From: Bacteroides sp. CAG:770
GTDB taxonomy: Bacteria > Bacteroidota > Bacteroidia > Bacteroidales > UBA932
DNA: 7,865 nucleotides
Direction of reading: 5' to 3'
NCBI GenBank assembly: GCA_000435075.1
Contig: FR890633.1
Span: forward strand, 27,408-35,272
Every line of letters begins with the position of its first letter. Position 1 is the stretch's first letter. Of the stretch, positions 1-5,591 are shown one piece after another. The translations under genes were made by a program, and so were the position numbers. The notes under the pieces were generated by a model. The model was not told the origin of the DNA. It worked only from the letters and a program-made list of their open reading frames with translations, and made no database searches.

Positions 1-1571
1 AGAGGGCCTGCTGGCTGACATTCCTGCTGTTCTTCATGACAGGTATCGCTATCGTGCTTTACCTGAACCAGCCGCCATTCCAGGTCCGTGAACGAGATTA
101 TGCCTATGCCGGTTCGTTCTATGCTTTCTGTATCTGGATCGGCTTCGGCGCGATGGCATTGTTCCATTGGATCGGCGGGGTGCTGAAAAAGAAATACCCT
201 GTGGCACTTGCATCTGCATTGACATTGGCCTGCCTCTTCGTGCCGGCATTGATGGCGCAGCAGAACTGGGATGACCACGACAGAAACAATCGCCGCACAT
301 CTGTCGAGATGGCGAGAAACTATCTGAATTCAGTAGGGGAGCAGGGCATTCTCATTACCCACGGCGATAATGATACTTTCCCTCTCTGGTATGCCCAGGA
401 GGTGGAAAATGTCCGTCCTGACGTGAGAATCTGCAACACCTCGCTTCTCGGTACTGACTGGCATATCGGCCAGATGAAATGGGCTTGCAACGAATCCAAG
501 CCTCTTCCTCTGACAGTAGGCGTGGAGCAGTATCTGTATGGCACCAATGATTATATCTATATAGCTGATCCTGTTGGGGAGGTGGTTCCTATTGCGGATG
601 TGATGGCTGTGTTCAGACATCCTGATGCTAAACTTCCTCTCGAGAACGGCCAGCGTGTCGATTATATCGTATCGAGGAAAATCAGCATTCCAGTCAATAA
701 GGAGAATGCTCTCAAGTCCGGCATAGTCAGTCCTAAGTTTGCTGACATGATACCAGACCAGATTGTAATCGAAATACCTAAGAACAAGAAGTTCATTTCC
801 AAGCCTGAACTCTTCATGCTCGACCTTCTGTCCAACTATCAGTGGGACAGGCCAATAAACATGTTGAGCCAGGGTGGTGACCTCAATATCGGTCTGCGTG
901 ATTATCTCATGTATGAAGGATACTCCAGCAAGCTCGTTCCTATCAAGAACAGGATGACTACAGGTGACCCTGGCCTCGTGGATGTGGACGAACTGTATGA
1001 CAAGATGATGAACGTCTATACATGGAATGATATCCGCAGAGATGACTATGACGTTGACTATCAGAACTATTACACATTCCTCGGAGTGCTGCCGCAGCGT
1101 GAGCTGTTCGTCTCTACCGCCAATGCCTTGCTGAAGGTCGGCGACAAGGAAAGGGCTCTCAAGGTTCTTGACAGATGTCAGGAGTCAATGCCGGAGAATG
1201 TCTGGCCGTTGGATGCGATTCCTCTCGGATTCTCTACCAATGATTATATGGTAGTCAATATGGTCAGTGCGTATTTCGCTGCCGGAGCACTGGACAAGGC
1301 TGCCGAACTCGGAGCCAAACTTGGAAAAGAACTGCTTGCTTCTGCGCATTTCTATATGGAATATTATGAATATGCACAGGATGAGTTCGAGAAATCCTGC
1401 CAGTTCCTCTATTTCCTTGTGGATGAACTCGAAAAGGGTGGAGACAAGAAAGTCTCTGCTGAACTCAAGCACAGTCTTGTAACACTTCTCAGGGCAGGGG
1501 CGGAGGCTTATGACCAGGATTATGGAAATGAGGCTGATTCTACTGTAGCCGAAGACACTTCAGCAAAATAA
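1..1571 (+). CDS. DUF2723 (TMEM260-like) membrane protein, C-terminal part; 5' end outside window
   Basis: Seen: the frame is open from the window edge (first full codon at base 3) to TAA at 1569-1571, giving 522 codons. The ATG at 36 is internal, because the residues before it (ACWLTFLLFF) belong to a membrane helix. The visible part starts with about three hydrophobic segments (nt 3-70, 120-175, 190-255). The family-typical stretch RERDYAYAGSFYAF lies between the first two, from nt 87. A soluble region with HGDNDTFP (nt 360-383) follows, then a helical, TPR-like C-terminus (from about nt 1100) and a short acidic Ser/Thr tail. Known: DUF2723 proteins are large GT-C-like membrane proteins common in Bacteroidota, and eukaryotic TMEM260 is a protein O-mannosyltransferase. 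Inference: an envelope glycosyltransferase with its C-terminal region outside the cytoplasm. The predicted catalytic N-terminal half is not in the window, so activity cannot be judged. The family call is firm; the function is tentative. Confidence 0.88.
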   Translation, partial: RACWLTFLLFFMTGIAIVLYLNQPPFQVRERDYAYAGSFYAFCIWIGFGAMALFHWIGGVLKKKYPVALASALTLACLFVPALMAQQNWDDHDRNNRRTSVEMARNYLNSVGEQGILITHGDNDTFPLWYAQEVENVRPDVRICNTSLLGTDWHIGQMKWACNESKPLPLTVGVEQYLYGTNDYIYIADPVGEVVPIADVMAVFRHPDAKLPLENGQRVDYIVSRKISIPVNKENALKSGIVSPKFADMIPDQIVIEIPKNKKFISKPELFMLDLLSNYQWDRPINMLSQGGDLNIGLRDYLMYEGYSSKLVPIKNRMTTGDPGLVDVDELYDKMMNVYTWNDIRRDDYDVDYQNYYTFLGVLPQRELFVSTANALLKVGDKERALKVLDRCQESMPENVWPLDAIPLGFSTNDYMVVNMVSAYFAAGALDKAAELGAKLGKELLASAHFYMEYYEYAQDEFEKSCQFLYFLVDELEKGGDKKVSAELKHSLVTLLRAGAEAYDQDYGNEADSTVAEDTSAK

Positions 1572-1576
1572 GGGGA
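1571..1576 (+). promoter_or_regulatory. Shine-Dalgarno-like site for lepA
   Basis: The sequence AGGGGA sits 4 nt before the lepA ATG at 1581, and its first base is the last base of the upstream TAA stop. Ribosomes finishing the DUF2723 gene would therefore release at the lepA binding site, which would favour coupled translation. Bacteroidota often lack such sites, so its presence supports the chosen lepA start. Confidence 0.5.
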
Positions 1577-1580
1577 CCAG

Positions 1581-3371
1581 ATGAAGAACATAAGAAATTT
1601 TTGTATCATAGCCCATATCGATCACGGTAAAAGTACATTGGCTGACCGTCTCATCGAACTTACCCAGACATTGGGTGCCAGAGAGATGGAGAACCAGGTG
1701 CTTGATGATATGGATTTGGAGAGGGAAAAGGGTATTACCATCAAGAGCCATGCGATTCAGATGGAGTATAACTATAAGGGTGAGCCTTATGTGCTCAACC
1801 TTATCGATACTCCGGGCCACGTCGATTTTTCATACGAGGTGTCCCGTTCCATCGCTTCCTGTGAAGGTGCACTTCTTGTGGTGGATGCTTCACAAGGCGT
1901 TCAGGCTCAGACTATTTCCAATCTTTACCAAGCTATCGAACATGGATTGGAGATTATCCCTGTCCTGAATAAGATTGACATGGACGCTGCCCGTCCTGAA
2001 GTCGTGACCGACGAGGTCTGCGAACTTCTCGGCTGCAAGCCGGAGGATGTATATAAGGTGTCTGCCAGAACAGGACTTGGCGTGGCTCCGCTTCTGGATG
2101 CCATCGTGGAGAAGATTCCGGCTCCGAAAGGAGACCCGGAAGCACCTCTCCAGGCATTGATCTTCGACTCTGTGTTCAACTCTTTCCGTGGAATCATTGC
2201 TTATTTCAAGGTTAAGAACGGCACCATCCATTCCGGAGACAAGGTCAAATTTTTCAATACCGGTCAGGAGTATGTCGCAGACGAAATCGGTGTGCTTAAA
2301 ATGAAGTTGTCTCCTACCCAGGAGATAGGATGCGGTAACGTGGGCTACATCATTTCCGGAATCAAGACGGCTGCGGAGGTCAAGGTTGGTGATACCATCA
2401 CCCATGTCGAGAGACCGTGCAAACAGGCCATCGCAGGATTTGAAGAGGTGAAGCCAATGCTGTTCGCCGGAATGTATCCGGTTCAGGCCGACAAATACGA
2501 GGAACTCCGCTCGACATTGGAAAAGTTCCAGCTCAATGACGCTTCATTCGTTTATGAGCCGGAGTCATCCATGGCTCTGGGATTCGGTTTCCGTTGCGGC
2601 TTCCTCGGTCTTCTGCATCTGGAGATTGTCCAGGAGAGGCTGTTCAGGGAGTTCAATATGGATGTCATCACGACGGTTCCTAACGTGTCGTACAAGGTTT
2701 ATACTACCAAGGGGGATATCATTGATGTCCATAATCCTTCCGGACTTCCTGCGCCTACTATCATTGACCATATCGAGGAACCTTATATCAGTGCGCAGAT
2801 AATCTCGAATACGGAGTTCTACGGGCCTATCATGAAACTTTGCATTGAAAAGCGCGGTACTCTCATCGGCCAGCATTATATTACTGCAGACAGAGTGGAA
2901 CTCACTTACGAGATGCCCCTTTCGGAGATTGTGTTCGACTTCTACGACAAACTCAAGACCATCTCCAAGGGCTATGCGTCATTTGACTATCACATAAAGG
3001 GTTACAGGCCTGCCCGTCTTGTGAAACTTGACATCTTGCTGAATGGCGACCCGGCCGATGCATTATCGACATTGATTCATGAGGACAGGGCTTATGACTT
3101 CGGCAGGAAGATTTGCCTCAAGCTCAAGGACCTCATTCCGCGCCAGCAGTTCGATATCGCTATCCAGGCTGCCATCGGAGCCAAGATTATCGCCCGTGAG
3201 ACTGTCCGTCAGGTACGTAAAGACGTGACTGCCAAGTGTTACGGAGGTGACGTCACCAGAAAGCGCAAACTTTTGGAGAAGCAGAAGGAGGGTAAGAAGC
3301 GTATGCGTCAGATAGGTACCGTGCAGGTGCCTCAGAGCGCGTTCATGGCTGTCTTAAAACTTGATTCATAA
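1581..3371 (+). CDS. lepA: Elongation factor 4 (LepA), ribosome back-translocase GTPase
   Basis: LepA is a cytoplasmic translational GTPase that binds the ribosome, and roles in back-translocation and in initiation/30S assembly have been proposed for it. The 596-residue length is normal for the family. All GTPase motifs are present: G1 AHIDHGKS (11-18), G2 GITI (51-54), G3 DTPGH (76-80, with the catalytic His at 80), G4 NKID (130-133) and G5 SAR (161-163). Domain II and the EF-G-like domains III and V follow. The LepA-specific C-terminal domain is recognised by YGGD followed by a basic run (554-573) and VPQSAF near the end, which separates it from EF-G, TypA and TetM. The start MKNIRNFCIIAHIDHGK matches the family. 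It begins 9 nt after the DUF2723 stop, and its TAA overlaps the next ATG by one base. No broken motif or frameshift is seen. This is a standard housekeeping gene. Confidence 0.98.
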   Translation: MKNIRNFCIIAHIDHGKSTLADRLIELTQTLGAREMENQVLDDMDLEREKGITIKSHAIQMEYNYKGEPYVLNLIDTPGHVDFSYEVSRSIASCEGALLVVDASQGVQAQTISNLYQAIEHGLEIIPVLNKIDMDAARPEVVTDEVCELLGCKPEDVYKVSARTGLGVAPLLDAIVEKIPAPKGDPEAPLQALIFDSVFNSFRGIIAYFKVKNGTIHSGDKVKFFNTGQEYVADEIGVLKMKLSPTQEIGCGNVGYIISGIKTAAEVKVGDTITHVERPCKQAIAGFEEVKPMLFAGMYPVQADKYEELRSTLEKFQLNDASFVYEPESSMALGFGFRCGFLGLLHLEIVQERLFREFNMDVITTVPNVSYKVYTTKGDIIDVHNPSGLPAPTIIDHIEEPYISAQIISNTEFYGPIMKLCIEKRGTLIGQHYITADRVELTYEMPLSEIVFDFYDKLKTISKGYASFDYHIKGYRPARLVKLDILLNGDPADALSTLIHEDRAYDFGRKICLKLKDLIPRQQFDIAIQAAIGAKIIARETVRQVRKDVTAKCYGGDVTRKRKLLEKQKEGKKRMRQIGTVQVPQSAFMAVLKLDS

Positions 3372-4213
3372 TGCAGAAAGTTGCAATACTTCTTACAGTT
3401 CATAACAGGCGGGAGAAAACTCTCGCCTGCCTGCGTAATTGCTACCAGCAAATAGATTCCATGAAGGGGGACGACTCGTGGTCTTTCTCTGTCTATCTGG
3501 TGGATGACGGCAGCACGGACGGGACTTCCGAGGCTGTGTCTGAAGAGTTCCCTCAGGCTGTGATAATCCGCGGGGACGGAAATCTTTTCTGGAACCACGG
3601 AATGATTACTGCATGGGAGGCGGCAGCAGCGGACGGACAGGACTTCTATCTTTGGCTGAATGACGATACCATGATGAAGGAAGGCGCACTTGCCTGTCTC
3701 ATGGAAACGTCTTCTTTCCTGAGGCATAAGGCGATTGTTGTGGGTACTGCCGAGAATGCGGACAAGGAACTCAGTTATGGCGGACGGACGAAATCCGGCA
3801 AGCTTATAGAGCCGGACCCTGCCATTCCTGTCCCATGCTATACCTTCAACGGAAATCTTGTCCTGATTCCGGCCCACGTCTATAAGATCTTGGGTAACCT
3901 GGATCCTCATTACAGCCATAGTTTCGGTGACTTCGATTATGGTGCCCGTGCTTATAAGGCCGATATTGTGAGAGTTGTAGCGCCTGGTGTGCTTTGCGAG
4001 TGCGACAGGAATCCCGGAATCCCCAAATGGCGTAACAGAGCATACCCTCTGAAGGCAAGAATCGCCTATCTGCACAGTCCGAAAGGCCGGCCTCCACGTG
4101 AACAGTTCCTTTATGACTGCCGTTGTCAGGGTGTCCTGTTTGCCATAGTTCATGGTATTTCCATTGCGATGAAAGTGTTTTTCCCTAGACGGGTCCTACG
4201 TGCGGACCGCTAG
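3371..4213 (+). CDS. Family 2 glycosyltransferase (GT-A fold, WbbL/rhamnosyltransferase-like)
   Basis: A 280-residue protein. The N-terminal strand VAILLTVHNR (4-13) and LVDDGSTDGT (43-52) form the nucleotide-sugar binding region of GT2 enzymes. NLFWNHGM (71-78) and WLNDDT (95-100) follow, the latter being the DxD-like metal/nucleotide site. GDFDYGARA (186-194) fits the acceptor/catalytic-base region typical of this subfamily. The C-terminus has a hydrophobic stretch (254-271) ending in basic residues, which may attach the enzyme to the inner membrane face. Known: relatives transfer sugars, often rhamnose, from an activated donor onto lipid-linked glycans. Donor and acceptor here cannot be told from sequence. 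Its ATG shares a base with the lepA stop (TAATG at 3369-3373), so translation is probably coupled. The gene ends in TAG at 4211-4213, next to menA. The DUF2723 gene in the same cluster makes a role in protein or envelope glycan assembly plausible but unproven. Confidence 0.9.
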   Translation: MQKVAILLTVHNRREKTLACLRNCYQQIDSMKGDDSWSFSVYLVDDGSTDGTSEAVSEEFPQAVIIRGDGNLFWNHGMITAWEAAAADGQDFYLWLNDDTMMKEGALACLMETSSFLRHKAIVVGTAENADKELSYGGRTKSGKLIEPDPAIPVPCYTFNGNLVLIPAHVYKILGNLDPHYSHSFGDFDYGARAYKADIVRVVAPGVLCECDRNPGIPKWRNRAYPLKARIAYLHSPKGRPPREQFLYDCRCQGVLFAIVHGISIAMKVFFPRRVLRADR

Positions 4214-4233
4214 TGTTTCTTAGATTCTATTTG

Positions 4234-5145
4234 ATGAAAAAGTTTTCTTATTATATAAAGTCAATGAGACTGAGGACTTTGCCTCTGTCTCTTGCCGGTG
4301 TTTGTCTTGGAATCATGCTTGCCGCAGCAGACTATCATGTAAGTCTGAAAGTGGCATTGCTCATAATGCTGACGACAGTCTGTCTCCAGATACTTTCCAA
4401 TATCTCCAATGAACTGGGTGACAGCCTGAGCGGAGTGGACAGCGACCGCCGCAGCGGGCCGCATTATTCTCTTTCAGAAGGAATCTTGACGGAAAAGGAC
4501 ATGAAGAGACTGATTGCAATTGTCGCTGTAGTCTGTGCCCTGTCCGGACTGCTGATGCTGAAAACATCTTTCGGCACCCTGTTTGCCCTCGAACCGCTGT
4601 GCCTCATCATCTTAGGCGCGGCAGCGATGGGAGGGGCCGTAAAATATACTCTCGGGCGCAATCCTTACGGCTACCGCGGACTTGGAGACATCTCGGTATT
4701 CACATTCTTCGGCATTGTCTCTGTCCTCGGGGCGTATTTCGTTGCCGCCCACACGATTCCGTCACTGCTGATGCTGCTTCCAGCTGTCGCGATGGGCTGC
4801 TTCAGTGTGGGTGTGCTCAATGTCAATAATATGCGCGATGTAAAGTCTGATGCCGGAATCAGAATGACCACCCCGATGCGTATCGGTGTAAAGGGTGCCA
4901 AGATTTACCATACGGCTCTTATTGTCACGGGCTGGATTTGCCTGACAATCTTCAATTTGTGCCGCTTCCCCGATCCTTGGCATTGGCTTTTCTTCATTAC
5001 ATTGCCCCTGTTTGCCTTTCATCTCCGCGGCGTCTGGACCCGTTCCGACAAAGACCTCGACCCGATGCTTCCTATACTTGTGATTTCAACATTCATATTG
5101 TCAATGCTGATGGGTTTCGGCTATCTGGCGTTTCTGATTTTCTGA
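4234..5145 (+). CDS. menA: 1,4-dihydroxy-2-naphthoate polyprenyltransferase (MenA), menaquinone biosynthesis
   Basis: MenA joins a polyprenyl chain from polyprenyl diphosphate to 1,4-dihydroxy-2-naphthoate, giving demethylmenaquinone; it is an integral inner-membrane UbiA-family enzyme. From the ATG at 4234 the protein has 303 residues, normal for the family. MRLRTLPLS (11-19) is the conserved MenA N-terminus. The first Asp-rich motif is NELGDSLSGVDSD (59-71), and the second is NNMRDVKSDAG (198-208), with Asp202 and Asp206. NPYGYRGLGD (143-152) is a MenA-specific loop. Hydrophobic segments occur at about 16-32, 38-56, 92-110, 118-135, 153-172, 176-196, 225-242, 250-263 and 279-302. A GTG at 4213 overlapping the upstream TAG would add seven residues (VFLRFYL, read as M at initiation). 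I prefer the ATG because MKK followed by a short helix and MRLRTLP fits the family. Neither start has an obvious Shine-Dalgarno site. It is the last gene of the cluster and is followed by hairpins. Confidence 0.94.
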   Translation: MKKFSYYIKSMRLRTLPLSLAGVCLGIMLAAADYHVSLKVALLIMLTTVCLQILSNISNELGDSLSGVDSDRRSGPHYSLSEGILTEKDMKRLIAIVAVVCALSGLLMLKTSFGTLFALEPLCLIILGAAAMGGAVKYTLGRNPYGYRGLGDISVFTFFGIVSVLGAYFVAAHTIPSLLMLLPAVAMGCFSVGVLNVNNMRDVKSDAGIRMTTPMRIGVKGAKIYHTALIVTGWICLTIFNLCRFPDPWHWLFFITLPLFAFHLRGVWTRSDKDLDPMLPILVISTFILSMLMGFGYLAFLIF

Positions 5146-5147
5146 CG

Positions 5148-5161
5148 AAAACACGTGTTTT
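5148..5161. repeat. Perfect palindrome AAAACACGTGTTTT, 2 nt after the menA stop
   Basis: The 14 bases equal their own reverse complement. In RNA they would form an AAAAC/GUUUU stem with an ACGU loop, extendable by G5147-U5162, C5146-G5163 and A5145-U5164, with U-rich sequence on the 3' side. It may be a weak first terminator or 3' stabilising hairpin for the menA transcript. As DNA it could also be a protein site (CACGTG core). I cannot distinguish these from sequence. Confidence 0.55.
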
Positions 5162-5188
5162 TGTTCGTTTTGAATATCTTAGCAACGG

Positions 5189-5202
5189 AAAAAACGTTTT
5201 TT
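5189..5202. repeat. Perfect palindrome AAAAAACGTTTTTT
   Basis: A second 14-bp perfect palindrome whose centre is 41 bp from that of the first, close to four helical turns. Both are A-rich then T-rich around a central ACGT. As RNA the all-A/U stem is weak, and chance is a real possibility in such AT-rich DNA. It could be a minor terminator or a protein-binding site. Confidence 0.4.
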
Positions 5203-5228
5203 ATAAAATACTTAATAAATTAAATTAG

Positions 5229-5269
5229 GAATCGGTCAAAACTTACATGTTTTAACCGATTCTTTTCTT
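5229..5269 (+). terminator. Rho-independent terminator of the lepA-menA cluster
   Basis: An 8-bp stem GAATCGGT/ACCGATTC (5229-5236 with 5255-5262) continues after one C-A mismatch into a 5-bp stem AAAAC/GTTTT with a six-base loop TTACAT. A TTTTCTT tract (5263-5269) follows at once. This is the classic intrinsic-terminator form. It lies 84 nt after the menA stop and upstream of a separately regulated gene. An A-rich run on the 5' side is weaker, so it appears mainly oriented to stop + strand transcription. Confidence 0.82.
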
Positions 5270-5361
5270 GTATATTTCAATTCTGAAGAACAAACATTGC
5301 ATACATAATCTAAAGTGCTTAAATATCAATGGATTGGTGAAACAAAAAAACAAAAAATACG

Positions 5362-5392
5362 TTGGGATTTTAAAATTTATTTCATAATTTTC
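5362..5392 (+). promoter_or_regulatory. Candidate Bacteroidota-type promoter for the lipoprotein gene
   Basis: TTGG at 5362-5365 is followed after 19 nt by TAATTTTC at 5385-5392. The Bacteroidota primary sigma factor prefers TTTG, about 19-21 nt, then TAnnTTTG, so both boxes match with one mismatch each. Transcription would start near 5400, leaving a leader of about 140 nt. The region is AT-rich and such matches arise by chance. TAATGTTC near 5478 is a weaker alternative. Confidence 0.33.
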
Positions 5393-5500
5393 GCTCCGAA
5401 CGAACTTAGAGAATCGAGATCATTAACACAACCAATAACAAATAGGCATAGAACCTTTTTTCAATTATACGAACTGCTAATGTTCTGAGAGTGTGGGGAT

Positions 5501-5507
5501 AAGGAAG
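5501..5507 (+). promoter_or_regulatory. Shine-Dalgarno-like AAGGAAG ahead of the leader mini-ORF
   Basis: AAGGAAG lies 6 nt before the ATG at 5514, the normal distance for ribosome binding. It is 33 nt before the lipoprotein ATG at 5541, which is too far for that start. It therefore appears to serve the seven-codon ORF rather than the lipoprotein gene directly. Confidence 0.4.
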
Positions 5508-5513
5508 CTACAG

Positions 5514-5537
5514 ATGAAGACTATTATCAATCTATAG
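5514..5537 (+). CDS. Possible leader mini-ORF (MKTIINL), in frame with the lipoprotein gene
   Basis: ATG at 5514 opens seven codons, MKTIINL, ending in TAG at 5535-5537. One CAC codon separates this stop from the lipoprotein ATG at 5541, so the two ORFs share a frame. A Shine-Dalgarno-like site stands at the right distance upstream. It could be a leader peptide that couples or gates translation of the lipoprotein. It could also be the remnant of a longer signal peptide cut by a nonsense change, or chance. Seven codons are too few for coding statistics, so this is a speculative call. Confidence 0.3.
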   Translation: MKTIINL

Positions 5538-5540
5538 CAC

Positions 5541-5591
5541 ATGAAAAAATTTTTAGCTTATGTCATGTCCGCATTGCTTCTGACAGCATGC
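5541..5591 (+). other. Type II (lipoprotein) signal peptide up to the lipidated Cys17
   Basis: MKK forms the basic n-region, a short hydrophobic core follows, and LTAC is a good lipobox, so Lsp should cleave before Cys17. The next residues Y-D-D-S-E fit the acidic +2 to +5 pattern reported to send Bacteroidota lipoproteins to the outer face of the outer membrane. Confidence 0.87.

Larger units (their letters stand above)
5146..5540. other. 395-nt AT-rich intergenic region: terminator zone, then promoter/leader
   Basis: This stretch has no ORF of convincing length or composition. The first 125 nt hold two 14-bp palindromes and a hairpin with a T tract. From about 5270 to 5500 it is strongly AT-rich with A runs near 5344-5356, and I see no stable stem there. 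The last 40 nt hold a Shine-Dalgarno-like AAGGAAG and a seven-codon ORF just before the lipoprotein gene. I looked for tRNA, riboswitch-like folds and direct repeats and found none. Confidence 0.7.

Noticed and set aside
36..38. ATG as the true start of the DUF2723 gene
   Set aside because: The frame is open to the window edge with membrane-helix residues before this ATG, and family members are much longer, so the start is upstream of the window.
1890..2405. 171-codon open frame on the - strand
   Set aside because: It is antisense to the highly conserved lepA core and its translation resembles no family; a shadow of codon bias.
3332..4153. 273-codon open frame on the - strand
   Set aside because: It lies wholly antisense to the GT2 gene and the end of lepA. 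Its translation has no recognisable motifs, while the + strand product has a full set of GT2 motifs.
4211..4213. TAG reassigned to a sense codon, suggested by the in-frame TAG before the lipoprotein
   Set aside because: TAG ends the GT2 gene at the expected family length, and read-through there meets TGA after seven codons. Nothing else in the window suggests recoding.
4938..5228. 96-codon + frame running from menA into the intergenic region
   Set aside because: It overlaps menA out of frame and its end is made of the AT-rich palindromes; no start signal or family resemblance.
5271..5278. TATATTTC as a promoter -7 box
   Set aside because: It directly abuts the terminator T tract and lacks a suitable -33 box at 19-21 nt; the site near 5385 is better.
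5340..5360. A-rich run as an origin or phase-variable homopolymer tract
   Set aside because: The A runs are interrupted by C, do not lie in a coding frame and are not accompanied by iterons or inverted repeats.
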